Positions 1-7,936 are shown, numbered from the stretch's first letter. The stretch: DNA of 11,838 nt from Gammaproteobacteria bacterium UBA5338 (GCA_002408105.1 DHQM01000212.1:8559-20396), one strand, 5' to 3'. Program-made: numbers and translations. The notes: generated by a model from the sequence alone, not told the origin.

Positions 1-1158
1 TACGTACTGGAACTCCAAGGCCATGGCAGCCCCATTGCTTTGGCCCTGGTTCTTGAGCGGATCTGCGCGCTCGGTGCGCGCATCGCCAGGCCTGGTGAGT
101 TTTCACTGCGGGCCTTCCTCAACGACCGGCTTGACCTCACCCAGGCCGAAGCCATTGCAGACCTCATCGACGCTGGGTCCGCTGCCGCCGCACGCAGCGC
201 CATGCAATCCCTGCAAGGTGCGTTTGCACAGCGGGTCCGAAAGGCCGTCGACGCCCTGATCGCAGTGCGCGTCGAGGTCGAGGCTGCCATCGACTTCTCG
301 GACGAAGAAGACGTTCTCGGGTTCGACCCAGCCGCCGTCCAAACTGCCCTTGTCTCGGTCACGGGCCAGCTGCGCGATACCCGATCCGCAGCGGCAACAG
401 GACAGCGCCTTCGAGACGGATTGCGCATCGCCATCGTTGGGCCACCCAATGCCGGAAAATCCAGCCTGTTAAACGCCTTGACTGGAACCGAGCGTGCCAT
501 CGTCAGCGGCCTGCCCGGCACCACACGCGATCTCATTCAGGCCGACATCCTGATCGACGAAGTGCCTGTTCACCTGGTCGATACCGCTGGCCTCAGGTCC
601 ACCCATGATCCCATTGAGGCCGAAGGCATTCGCCGCTCAAGATCTGCCAGCGAAGAAGCCGAGGTGGTCCTTTTGCTGCTGGAAGCCGGAACCACCCCAC
701 TGAGTGAAGTGACGTGCGCTGGTCCGTGGGAGCAGGCGCTGAACCAGTGGTTGCCGACTATCCCGCGCAGCCAAGTCACCCTGGTGCGCACCAAAGTCGA
801 CCTCACAGGAGAGAGCAGCGCAACAGCGCCAAACAGGTTGCTCGGGATGCCGCTGGTGAATCTATCGATCCACCAGCCCGAAAGCGTGCAGGGCCTGCGC
901 AAACACCTTCTGGGTCTCGCCGGCGTGCGCGATGTTGCTGAAGCCCCCTTCATCGCACGGCGCCGCCACCTGGACGCGTTGGACAGCGCTCTGGCGCTGC
1001 TTGAAGACGCAATCGCACAATTCGAAGCACACCGCGCCGCCGAACTGCTGGCCGAGGACCTGCGCCAAGTGCAACTCAGCCTCGATCAGATCACCGGCCA
1101 GTTTTCCAACGAAGACTTGCTCAGCCACATTTTTTCAAGTTTCTGCATCGGCAAATAG
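1..1158 (+). CDS. mnmE: tRNA uridine-5-carboxymethylaminomethyl(34) synthesis GTPase MnmE, 5' end missing
   Basis: MnmE is a dimeric GTPase that works with MnmG to build the cmnm5 group on U34 of certain tRNAs. The reading frame is open from base 1, so the gene starts outside the window. 385 residues are visible and about 75 N-terminal residues (part of the folate-binding domain) are missing compared with the 454-residue E. coli protein. Visible motifs, numbered from the first visible residue: ELQGHG near residues 4-9; P-loop GPPNAGKS 147-154, including the Asn that binds K+ in the family; TTRD (G2); DTAG 194-197 (G3); Glu206, matching the catalytic Glu282 of E. coli; and the terminal CIGK with the conserved Cys. 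G4 reads TKVD (264-267) instead of NKxD, and the usual SAR/SAK of G5 reads SIH (289-291). The helical domain and C-terminus are intact, so I take the gene as functional. Confidence 0.97.
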   Translation, partial: YVLELQGHGSPIALALVLERICALGARIARPGEFSLRAFLNDRLDLTQAEAIADLIDAGSAAAARSAMQSLQGAFAQRVRKAVDALIAVRVEVEAAIDFSDEEDVLGFDPAAVQTALVSVTGQLRDTRSAAATGQRLRDGLRIAIVGPPNAGKSSLLNALTGTERAIVSGLPGTTRDLIQADILIDEVPVHLVDTAGLRSTHDPIEAEGIRRSRSASEEAEVVLLLLEAGTTPLSEVTCAGPWEQALNQWLPTIPRSQVTLVRTKVDLTGESSATAPNRLLGMPLVNLSIHQPESVQGLRKHLLGLAGVRDVAEAPFIARRRHLDALDSALALLEDAIAQFEAHRAAELLAEDLRQVQLSLDQITGQFSNEDLLSHIFSSFCIGK

Positions 1159-1203
1159 ACTGCGATTGCGTCACCAGCGCGGGTCTGGCGTCACTCCTGT
1201 CAT

Positions 1204-1243
1204 CAATCCGGTTGTGGAAAAGCTGTCAGCCAACGCCGGATTG
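1204..1243. repeat. inverted repeat bracketing a DnaA box
   Basis: CAATCCGG (1204-1211) and CCGGATTG (1236-1243) are perfect 8-bp inverted arms. The pairing can extend by TTG/CAA across a two-base bulge. The arms enclose the DnaA box at 1213-1221. No T-run follows, so it does not look like an intrinsic terminator for mnmE. Confidence 0.6.
1213..1221 (-). promoter_or_regulatory. DnaA box, perfect consensus match
   Basis: The + strand reads TGTGGAAAA, giving TTTTCCACA on the minus strand, which fits TTWTNCACA exactly. It is followed by CTGTCAG a few bases on, as I recall for the R4 box region of E. coli oriC. Its orientation also matches R4 relative to mnmG. Confidence 0.6.
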
Positions 1244-1255
1244 CCCTGGGGGCAA
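1241..1255. repeat. short perfect hairpin after mnmE
   Basis: TTGCCC (1241-1246) and GGGCAA (1250-1255) form a 6-bp stem with a 3-base loop. It lies directly beside the inverted repeat at 1204-1243. No T-tract follows, so a terminator role is not supported. Confidence 0.45.
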
Positions 1256-1362
1256 CTTGAACAGGACGAAGCAGGCCAGATTCCGTCCACGGATCATCCA
1301 TGCTCCACCCCCTGACAATACGCCGATCAACCACAGGTTGTAAGGCAAAATAAGAACATTAA

Positions 1363-1375
1363 AATCAACGTGTTA
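1363..1375 (+). promoter_or_regulatory. IHF-binding site candidate
   Basis: AATCAACGTGTTA matches the IHF consensus WATCAANNNNTTR at every defined position and lies within A+T-rich DNA. In E. coli oriC an IHF site lies close to DnaA box R1 and bends the DNA next to the unwinding region. Here the site ends 5 bp before the R1-like box at 1381-1389. Confidence 0.5.
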
Positions 1376-1380
1376 CATAC

Positions 1381-1389
1381 TTATAAACA
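1381..1389 (+). promoter_or_regulatory. weak DnaA box, R1-like position
   Basis: TTATAAACA differs from TTWTNCACA only at the sixth base. It faces mnmG and directly precedes the most A+T-rich stretch, as R1 does in E. coli. On sequence alone the match is weak; the position is what makes it worth listing. Confidence 0.35.
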
Positions 1390-1450
1390 GAATGCTCTAA
1401 GGCCAATAAAAACAACCATAAGTTCTTTTTTATTTATCTGTTTGTTAATG
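1390..1450. other. A+T-rich block, candidate DNA unwinding element
   Basis: About 27% G+C over 1391-1450 and 20% over 1421-1450 (TTCTTTTTTATTTATC core), in a chromosome that is otherwise about 60% G+C. It contains no open reading frame and lies between the R1-like box and the mnmG promoter. It could equally be just a promoter-upstream A+T-rich region. Confidence 0.45.
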
Positions 1451-1483
1451 CCTTCGGTTTCACAGACCCGGTCGAACCCACCC

Positions 1484-1511
1484 TTGGAATTTCACTGAAG
1501 ATCCCTATACT
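1484..1511 (+). promoter_or_regulatory. sigma70-type promoter of mnmG
   Basis: A -35 hexamer TTGGAA (1484-1489) and a -10 hexamer TATACT (1506-1511) are separated by 16 bp. Transcription would start near 1518, leaving a C-rich leader of about 24 bases before the mnmG ATG. This promoter would drive mnmG-rsmG-parA-parB away from the candidate origin, as the gidA promoter does in E. coli. Confidence 0.6.
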
Positions 1512-1541
1512 GGCCCCCCCTGCCCCAGGTGCGCTCCTCTT

Positions 1542-3440
1542 ATGGACCATCCAACTCGTTATGACGTCATCGTGGTCGGTGGCGGCCACGCTGGCACTGA
1601 AGCTGCACTGGCGTCGGCGCGTGCCGGTGGGCGCACCCTCCTGCTCACCCAGAACATCGACACCCTCGGGCAAATGTCGTGCAATCCAGCCATCGGCGGA
1701 ATCGGCAAGAGCCACCTGGTGCGTGAGGTTGACGCCCTCGGTGGTGCGATGGCCCTCGCTGGCGACCAGGCCGGCATCCATTTTCGCCGCCTGAATGCCC
1801 GCAAGGGGCCAGCGGTTCGCGCCACCCGAGCGCAAGCAGACAGTGTCCTGTACCGCAATGCCATTCGCCGCGTCGTGGAATCGTCTGCGGGTGTCACGAC
1901 TTTTCAGCAGACGGTCGCAGACTTGTTGATCGAGCAAGACGCGGTGCGCGGCGTGGTGACCGAAATGGGCCTGCGGTTTTACGCCCCTGCGGTGGTGCTC
2001 ACCACAGGGACGTTTTTGGGTGGTGTCATTCACATTGGCCTAGAGCGCAGCGCCGGTGGTCGCGCCGGTGATCGACCGGCGAACCGACTGGCAGAACGGC
2101 TGCGGACGTATCCGTTCAGGGTTGGTCGACTAAAAACCGGTACCCCGCCACGGATTGACGGGCGCACAGTGGACTTCAAGGTGCTTGAGCCCCAGCCTGG
2201 CGATGACCCGCGGCCAACGCTGTCCTTTCTGGGCAGCACCACCAGCCACCCGCGCCAGGTGCACTGCCACATCGCACACACCAACCCTGAAACCCACGAC
2301 ATCATTCGTGCGGGCCTGGACCGTTCCCCGATGTACAGCGGTGCAATTGAAGGTCGAGGTCCAAGGTACTGCCCATCCATTGAGGACAAGATCAACCGTT
2401 TCGCCGACAAAGCCTCCCACCAGGTCTTTCTGGAACCGGAAGGTTTGAACACCCATGAACTCTACCCGAATGGGATTTCCACGAGCTTGCCATTTGACGT
2501 GCAGCTGGCGCTCGTGCGATCGATCCGCGGTCTGGAACAAGCTGAGATCACCCGCCCCGGATATGCCATTGAGTACGACTACTTCGATCCCAGAGACCTC
2601 AAGCCGTCCCTGGAAACCAAAGACATCCGCGGCCTTTTTTTCGCGGGCCAGATCAATGGCACCACCGGGTACGAGGAAGCGGCAGCCCAAGGCCTGCTCG
2701 CGGGCGTCAACGCGCTGCGCCAGGTGCGTGATCTCCCAGCCTGGTCGCCGGGGAGGGAAACGGCCTACCTGGGTGTGTTGGTGGACGATCTGCTGACGCA
2801 CGGTGCGAGTGAGCCCTACCGAATGTTCACCAGCCGCGCCGAGTACCGCTTGCTGTTGCGAGAGGACAACGCGGACCTGCGCTTGACCGAGATCGGGCGA
2901 GACCTGGGTCTGGTGGATGACCAGCGTTGGCGCGCGTTTGAAGACCACCGAGATGCACTGGTCAGAGCGCGCCAGCGCTGGTCGGCGCACCGGCTGCGCC
3001 CCGGGACCAGCGCTGCGAAGCGCTTTGAGGCCCGCTTCGGTGCCCCACTCAACCGCGAGTCGAGTCTGCTGGAACTGCTCAAGCGGCCGGATGTCGATGG
3101 CCTGGGTTTGGCAGCGGTGGCCGAACTCGATGGTCCACCCGACCGGACCACCGAACAGCTTGAAATTGAAGCCAAATACGCCGGCTACATCGACCGCCAA
3201 ACCCTGGAAATACAGCGCGTTAAAGAACAAGAGCAGATGCCGATTCCGCCATCAATGGATTACGCAAACATTCGTGGCCTCTCCCATGAAGTGCGACAGA
3301 AGCTGGAGTCCGCACGCCCCGATACCCTGGGACGTGCCGCACGGGTTCCCGGCGTGACTCCAGCGGCTGTGTCGCTGCTGTTGGTGCACCTGAAAAAATC
3401 CAAAGGTGAGCGTGAGGCCCGGGTTCGGCAGCAGGCTTGA
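1542..3440 (+). CDS. mnmG: tRNA uridine-5-carboxymethylaminomethyl(34) synthesis enzyme MnmG
   Basis: MnmG (GidA) is the FAD-dependent partner of MnmE in making cmnm5U34 in tRNA. It uses FAD, NADH, a methylene-tetrahydrofolate carbon and glycine or ammonium. The 632-residue product is almost the length of the E. coli protein (629). The N-terminal Rossmann fold carries the FAD motif [11 protein letters not shown] (about 12-22). Cys47 in MSCNPAIGG and Cys277 in [11 protein letters not shown] match the two functional cysteines of the family. [13 protein letters not shown] and the C-terminal MnmE/tRNA-binding domain (GLSHEV ... GVTPAA) are present. The ATG at 1542 gives the expected [15 protein letters not shown] start. 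Only a weak AGG lies upstream. It leads a four-gene operon; rsmG follows within about 11 bp. Confidence 0.98.
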   Translation: MDHPTRYDVIVVGGGHAGTEAALASARAGGRTLLLTQNIDTLGQMSCNPAIGGIGKSHLVREVDALGGAMALAGDQAGIHFRRLNARKGPAVRATRAQADSVLYRNAIRRVVESSAGVTTFQQTVADLLIEQDAVRGVVTEMGLRFYAPAVVLTTGTFLGGVIHIGLERSAGGRAGDRPANRLAERLRTYPFRVGRLKTGTPPRIDGRTVDFKVLEPQPGDDPRPTLSFLGSTTSHPRQVHCHIAHTNPETHDIIRAGLDRSPMYSGAIEGRGPRYCPSIEDKINRFADKASHQVFLEPEGLNTHELYPNGISTSLPFDVQLALVRSIRGLEQAEITRPGYAIEYDYFDPRDLKPSLETKDIRGLFFAGQINGTTGYEEAAAQGLLAGVNALRQVRDLPAWSPGRETAYLGVLVDDLLTHGASEPYRMFTSRAEYRLLLREDNADLRLTEIGRDLGLVDDQRWRAFEDHRDALVRARQRWSAHRLRPGTSAAKRFEARFGAPLNRESSLLELLKRPDVDGLGLAAVAELDGPPDRTTEQLEIEAKYAGYIDRQTLEIQRVKEQEQMPIPPSMDYANIRGLSHEVRQKLESARPDTLGRAARVPGVTPAAVSLLLVHLKKSKGEREARVRQQA

Positions 3441-3451
3441 GTGCTCAAGCG

Positions 3452-4075
3452 ATGTCACCGCCAATGGACCTGCAGGCCGGCCTCGATCGGATGCACCTCG
3501 CCCTGGATACTGAAGCCCGCACCCAGCTGCAGCGGTACGCTGCGCTGCTCGAACGCTGGAACCGGGCCTACAACCTGGTGGGACGCGGTGAAGCAAGTCG
3601 CTTGATCGAGCGCCACCTGCTGGATTCGCTCACCGTGCTGGATGCCTGCCATGGCCAGCGCTGCCTTGACCTGGGCAGCGGCGCGGGCCTGCCTGGCATT
3701 CCGTTGGCCATCGCCGGCGGGCCGGGTTGCCAGTGGACCCTGATCGACAGCAATGGGAAGAAAACCCGTTTCTTGTTTCAGGCTGTATTAGAATTGGGCC
3801 TTGAGCATGTTCGGGTGGTGCAGCAGCGGTTCAGTGCATTTTCTACCGCAGTTCCGTACGACACCATCGTTGCTCGGGCGGTGGGCCCCATGGAGGCACT
3901 GGTTCGCGAGAGTTGGCACCTTTCAGGTGCAGGGACGCGCTACCTCTTTCTGAAGGGCAGGTACCCTGCGGATGAGTTGGCTGTTTTGTCCGCGCAGGTG
4001 CGGTTGATCGATGTTGTGGCACTTCCGGTGTTCGCGGATACCGCCGAACGGCATCTGGTGATATTGGAGCGTTGA
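3452..4075 (+). CDS. rsmG: 16S rRNA (guanine(527)-N(7))-methyltransferase RsmG
   Basis: RsmG (GidB) transfers a methyl group from S-adenosylmethionine to N7 of G527 in the 530 loop of 16S rRNA; loss in other bacteria gives low-level streptomycin resistance. From the ATG at 3452 the protein has 207 residues, the same as E. coli. Visible motifs: WNRAYNL (36-42), RHLLDSL (54-60), the SAM-binding loop DLGSGAGLPGIPL (73-85), acidic Asp99 ending LID, RAVGPM (142-147) and LKGR (167-170). An in-frame TTG at 3437, overlapping the mnmG stop, would add five residues, and an ATG at 3467 would remove five. None has a clear ribosome-binding site, so the start is uncertain by a few codons. It sits between mnmG and parA in one operon. 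Confidence 0.95.
   Translation: MSPPMDLQAGLDRMHLALDTEARTQLQRYAALLERWNRAYNLVGRGEASRLIERHLLDSLTVLDACHGQRCLDLGSGAGLPGIPLAIAGGPGCQWTLIDSNGKKTRFLFQAVLELGLEHVRVVQQRFSAFSTAVPYDTIVARAVGPMEALVRESWHLSGAGTRYLFLKGRYPADELAVLSAQVRLIDVVALPVFADTAERHLVILER
4066..4069 (+). promoter_or_regulatory. ribosome-binding site that sets the parA start
   Basis: GGAG within the last codons of rsmG lies 8 bases before the GTG at 4078 but only 2 bases before the in-frame TTG at 4072. It therefore supports GTG as the parA start and suggests translational coupling with rsmG. Confidence 0.65.
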
Positions 4076-4077
4076 GT

Positions 4078-4875
4078 GTGGCGCGGACCATCGCGGTGAC
4101 CAATCAAAAAGGCGGTGTGGGAAAAACCACAACCACCATCAACCTCGGCGCATCCCTGGCAGCGACCCGCCGTCGCGTTCTGGTGGTGGATCTAGATCCC
4201 CAGGGAAATACCACCACGGGCAGCGGGGTGGACAAGTCCCAACTGCAGCACTCTGTGTACGACCTGCTCATGGGCACCTTCGAAGCTGCCAGGGTGCGCA
4301 TTTCCCGCCCCGACTGCGGGTATGACCTGATCCCCGCGAATGACGACGTCACCGCGGCAGAGGTTGGCCTGGTGCAGGAACCCCACAAGGACCAGCGGCT
4401 GCGCGCAGCATTGTCTCCGCTGCAAGCAGAGTATGACTACATTCTGATCGACTGCCCGCCGGCCTTGAGCATGCTGACGGTCAATGCCTTGGTGGCGGCG
4501 CAGGGGGTCATCATTCCGATGCAATGTGAGTACTATGCCTTGGAAGGGTTGACCGCTCTGCTCAGCACCATTGAGCGCATCCGCGCCCAGTTGAACCCCG
4601 CGCTGGTGATCGATGGCCTGCTGCGAACCATGTTTGACCCGCGCAGCAGCCTCACGCGGGATGTGTCGGAGCAACTGGAAACCCACTTTCCCGACCAGCT
4701 GTTCTCAACACCCATCCCCCGAAATGTACGCCTTGCTGAGGCGCCGAGCCACGGGCTACCGGCGTTGCAGTATGACCGCACATCCCGCGGAGCCGTGGCC
4801 TATCTTGCCCTGGCCGGTGAGCTGCTGCGCCGCGGCGACGGTGGTCCAGGGGACGCCACTGAGGTGGGCGCATGA
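4078..4875 (+). CDS. parA: chromosome-partitioning ATPase ParA (Soj family)
   Basis: ParA binds DNA non-specifically as an ATP dimer and is released by ParB, pulling ParB-parS complexes and so the replication origin towards the pole. From GTG 4078 the product has 265 residues and begins MARTIAVTNQKGG, the usual start for this family. The deviant Walker A KGGVGKTT covers 11-18 with the signature Lys11 and Lys16. Walker A' is DLDPQGN (38-44) and Walker B is YILIDCPP (121-128). The PRNVRLAEAPSHG stretch (214-226) is typical of chromosomal ParA. There is no N-terminal helix-turn-helix, so it is the small chromosomal type rather than a plasmid type Ia protein. The GTG lies 2 bases after the rsmG stop, and the gene overlaps parB by 4 bp (ATGA). 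Confidence 0.96.
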   Translation: MARTIAVTNQKGGVGKTTTTINLGASLAATRRRVLVVDLDPQGNTTTGSGVDKSQLQHSVYDLLMGTFEAARVRISRPDCGYDLIPANDDVTAAEVGLVQEPHKDQRLRAALSPLQAEYDYILIDCPPALSMLTVNALVAAQGVIIPMQCEYYALEGLTALLSTIERIRAQLNPALVIDGLLRTMFDPRSSLTRDVSEQLETHFPDQLFSTPIPRNVRLAEAPSHGLPALQYDRTSRGAVAYLALAGELLRRGDGGPGDATEVGA

Positions 4876-5753
4876 CCAAGCGCAAACGCGGCCTGGGACG
4901 CGGGCTCGATGCACTGCTCGGCGACCTGGAGTCGACACCGGTTGCTCCCGAATCGGCAGGGGGCAGTGAAACGCTTCGCGACCTTCCCGTCGAACAGTTG
5001 CGTCGGGGGCGATATCAGCCGCGCCGCGACATGGACCCCCAGGCGCTTGATGAGTTGGCCGCCTCGATTCGCCATCAGGGCGTGATGCAGCCCATCGTGG
5101 TGCGGGCGCTCCCGGGCCAGGAGGGCTTTGAGATCGTCGCGGGCGAGCGCCGCTGGCGGGCTGCTCAGCTTGCCGGTCTTGCCCGCATTCCGGCGTTGGT
5201 CAGAGACATTGACGACGAGGCGGCCATCGCCATGGCGTTGATCGAAAACATCCAGCGTGAGGACCTCAACCCGCTTGAAGAAGCCATTGCCCTGGACCGA
5301 CTGCACCGCGAATTCGAGTTGACCCACCAACAGACTGCGGAGGCGGTGGGCAAATCCCGCACTGCGGTCACCAACCTGCTGCGCTTGCTTGAATTGACCG
5401 ACGAGGTCAAAACGCTGCTCGAGCACGGCGACCTAGAAATGGGCCACGCGCGTGCCCTCTTGGCCTTGCCGCCGGAGCGACAGGGGGAGGTCGCAGGTCA
5501 AGTGGTTGCAGGTGGACTCTCGGTCCGCCAGACCGAAGCCCTGGTGCGCGAGCGCAAGGCACCGACCAAACTGGCAGCAGCTCAGGCTGCGCCCGCTCCA
5601 GATGTCGAGCGCCTGCAACGTGGCCTTGCGGATCGGCTGGGCGCACGTGTTCAGGTGGTTGAGTCCAAAGGCGGCCGCGGTCGCTTGGTGATCCACTACC
5701 ACTCGCTGGACGAATTGGCGGGCATCATCGATCATCTTGGCGTGGATCTGTAA
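4872..5753 (+). CDS. parB: chromosome-partitioning protein ParB (Spo0J family)
   Basis: ParB is a CTP-dependent DNA clamp that loads at parS and stimulates ParA ATPase. The product has 293 residues. A basic N-terminal tail KRKRGLGRGLDALLG (3-17) matches the ParA-activating peptide. The CTP-binding N-domain has RYQPRRDM (47-54), the GERRWRA box (91-97) and ENIQREDLNPLEEA (125-138). A helix-turn-helix covers about 151-175 (THQQTAEAVGKSRTAVTNLL). An Ala/Pro-rich linker near 229-243 precedes a C-terminal dimerisation domain (245-293) ending in GRLVIHYHSLDEL. The ATG overlaps the parA stop, indicating coupled translation. No parS site was found in this window, so its targets must lie elsewhere near the origin. 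Confidence 0.97.
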   Translation: MTKRKRGLGRGLDALLGDLESTPVAPESAGGSETLRDLPVEQLRRGRYQPRRDMDPQALDELAASIRHQGVMQPIVVRALPGQEGFEIVAGERRWRAAQLAGLARIPALVRDIDDEAAIAMALIENIQREDLNPLEEAIALDRLHREFELTHQQTAEAVGKSRTAVTNLLRLLELTDEVKTLLEHGDLEMGHARALLALPPERQGEVAGQVVAGGLSVRQTEALVRERKAPTKLAAAQAAPAPDVERLQRGLADRLGARVQVVESKGGRGRLVIHYHSLDELAGIIDHLGVDL

Positions 5754-5782
5754 CCGCTCAGCACGGATCGCGCCAATCCAAG

Positions 5783-5811
5783 TTGCTTCGTCCAAGCGAT
5801 CTCCCTATAAT
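5783..5811 (+). promoter_or_regulatory. sigma70-type promoter of the atp operon
   Basis: TTGCTT (5783-5788) and a perfect TATAAT (5806-5811) are separated by exactly 17 bp. Transcription should begin near 5818, giving a leader of about 113 bases before the atpI GTG (or about 60 bases before an upstream start candidate at 5877). It lies in the 177-bp parB-atpI gap and is the best promoter in the window. No terminator is visible between parB and this promoter, so read-through from the par operon is possible. Confidence 0.8.
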
Positions 5812-5874
5812 GCCGCCCGGCTTCAAGGTGCCCGGGAGCAGTTGCCTGCCCTGGGGTCGGCCCAAGGGGTCAAG

Positions 5875-5949
5875 CGATCAACACGGACAAACGACCAAAC
5901 CAAAGGACCCGGCATTGGCCGCGTCCGCGGGTGCATCGGGTGTTGATCG
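5875..5949. repeat. 10-bp inverted repeat around the atpI start
   Basis: CGATCAACAC (5875-5884) and GTGTTGATCG (5940-5949) are perfectly complementary and enclose 55 bases containing the annotated GTG start of atpI. In RNA this could form a stem over the initiation region. A 10-bp match at this spacing could arise by chance once in a window this size. Confidence 0.4.
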
Positions 5950-6278
5950 GTCAAGGGGTAGCAGTTGCAGTTGTGGCTTTGATTGCCGGGTTTTGGGGTG
6001 CGCTTGGCGCCTACTCCGCACTGCTCGGCGGTTTGATCTGCCTGGTGCCGAATGCCCTTTTCGCACGCCGCGTGTTTATGCGCCGCGGTGCGACCCAAGC
6101 GCGCCTCGTGGTTCGCGATTTTTACGTGGGCGAGGCCATGAAAATCGGCCTGACCGCAGTATTGTTCGGGCTTGCGTTCGGGTGGGTTGAGCCACTGAGC
6201 GCGCCGGCGCTGTTCGCCGGTTTTATCACAGTGCAGGCAGCAGGCTGGATTTCGGCGCTGCGTTTGAGTACAGGCTGA
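5931..6278 (+). CDS. atpI: ATP synthase accessory subunit I (AtpI)
   Basis: AtpI is a small membrane protein encoded first in many atp operons; it is not part of the final enzyme and is thought to help c-ring assembly or Mg2+ supply. The 115-residue product from GTG 5931 has four hydrophobic segments (about 5-25, 27-48, 67-86, 90-110). It also has family features such as AYSALLGGLICLVPN and a mid-protein VVRDFYVGEAMKIGLTAVLF. The start is doubtful. GTG 5931 has no ribosome-binding site, and the upstream frame is open and encodes a basic family-like tail (TRHWPRPR) but offers no ATG, GTG or TTG back to the promoter. An ATC at 5877 preceded by AAGGGG would add 18 residues. The atpB gene follows after 27 bp. 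Confidence 0.88.
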   Translation: MHRVLIGQGVAVAVVALIAGFWGALGAYSALLGGLICLVPNALFARRVFMRRGATQARLVVRDFYVGEAMKIGLTAVLFGLAFGWVEPLSAPALFAGFITVQAAGWISALRLSTG

Positions 6279-7415
<1,137 letters not shown>

Positions 7416-7441
7416 CGCCAAGTCTGCAACCCACCACGTAC

Positions 7442-7445
7442 GAGG
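7442..7445 (+). promoter_or_regulatory. ribosome-binding site that sets the atpF start
   Basis: GAGG lies 7 bases before the GTG at 7453. It selects this codon over an in-frame ATG at 7351, which lies inside atpE. Confidence 0.65.
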
Positions 7446-7452
7446 TGTTGGC

Positions 7453-7923
7453 GTGAACCTGAATTTGACATTGATCGGCCAGGCGATCTCCTTTGCGATT
7501 TTCGTCTGGTTCTGCATGCGCTTTGTCTGGCCGCCTATCCATGAGGCTTTGGCGGAGCGCCAAAAGAAGATCGCTGAAGGCCTGGACGCCGCCGCGCGAG
7601 CGGAGCGTGACCTGGACCTCGCACAGGACGCTGCCCAGCAGCGCCTGCGTGAAGCGAAGGAGCAAGCGGCAGGAATCCTTGAGCAGGCCAATCGCCGCGG
7701 TGATCGGATCGTCTCCGAGGCCCGCGATCAGGCCCGTGAAGAAGGCGAGCGGTTGAAAGAGGCCGCCCTGGCTGAGATCGAGCAAGAGAAAATGCGCGCG
7801 AAGGAAGAACTGCGTGCACAGGTCGCAGCCCTGGCCATCGCGGGCGCAGAAAAGATCCTACAGCGTGCCGTGAACGACGAGGTCGATCAGGCCCTGCTCG
7901 ACCGGCTGGCTGACGAGCTGTAA
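7453..7923 (+). CDS. atpF: F0F1 ATP synthase subunit b
   Basis: Subunit b forms the dimeric peripheral stalk that ties Fo to F1 through delta. Starting at GTG 7453 gives 156 residues, exactly the E. coli length, and the family start MNLNLTLIGQAISF. One membrane helix covers about 5-27 (ending FVWPP). It is followed by a long charged coiled-coil helix (about 35-125, rich in Ala, Glu, Arg) and the conserved AIAGAEKIL region (128-136) that contacts delta. The frame is open upstream to an ATG at 7351 inside atpE, but the extra residues do not resemble subunit b. Confidence 0.96.
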   Translation: MNLNLTLIGQAISFAIFVWFCMRFVWPPIHEALAERQKKIAEGLDAAARAERDLDLAQDAAQQRLREAKEQAAGILEQANRRGDRIVSEARDQAREEGERLKEAALAEIEQEKMRAKEELRAQVAALAIAGAEKILQRAVNDEVDQALLDRLADEL

Positions 7924-7936
7924 CGGGGGTCCATCA

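Larger units (their letters stand above)
1200..1450. other. oriC: candidate chromosomal replication origin (oriC)
   Basis: The 383-bp gap between mnmE and mnmG holds no gene. It contains a perfect DnaA box (TTWTNCACA) at 1213-1221 on the minus strand, a perfect IHF consensus at 1363-1375, a one-mismatch DnaA box (TTATAAACA, 1381-1389, + strand), and a 110-bp block at 1341-1450 with only 29 G+C. The outer boxes point in opposite directions and span 177 bp, with the A+T-rich block on the mnmG side. E. coli oriC has the same plan (R4 ... IHF ... R1, then the unwinding element, then gidA/mnmG), with R1-R4 spanning about 190 bp as I recall it. Vibrio oriC lies in the same gene neighbourhood. Against it: only one box is perfect, only three GATC sites are present, and I see no convincing unwinding 13-mers. 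The call is an inference from layout. Confidence 0.5.

Noticed and set aside
1327..1335. TCAACCACA as a third DnaA box
   Set aside because: Two mismatches to TTWTNCACA; too weak to list alone, though it lies inside the candidate origin.
2130..3230. Minus-strand open frame (366 codons) inside mnmG
   Set aside because: Fully antisense to conserved mnmG, with no recognisable protein family.
5646..5655. CACGTG-centred sequence at the 3' end of parB, considered as parS
   Set aside because: Only the CACGTG core fits; both flanks differ from parS.
5754..5782. Terminator after parB
   Set aside because: No stable stem followed by a T-run is visible; GGAT/ATCC pairing here is too weak.
5783..6190. 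Plus-strand open frame (135 codons) overlapping atpI in another frame
   Set aside because: It starts within the atp promoter, and its product is not hydrophobic like AtpI or similar to a family I know. The atpI frame carries the conserved residues.
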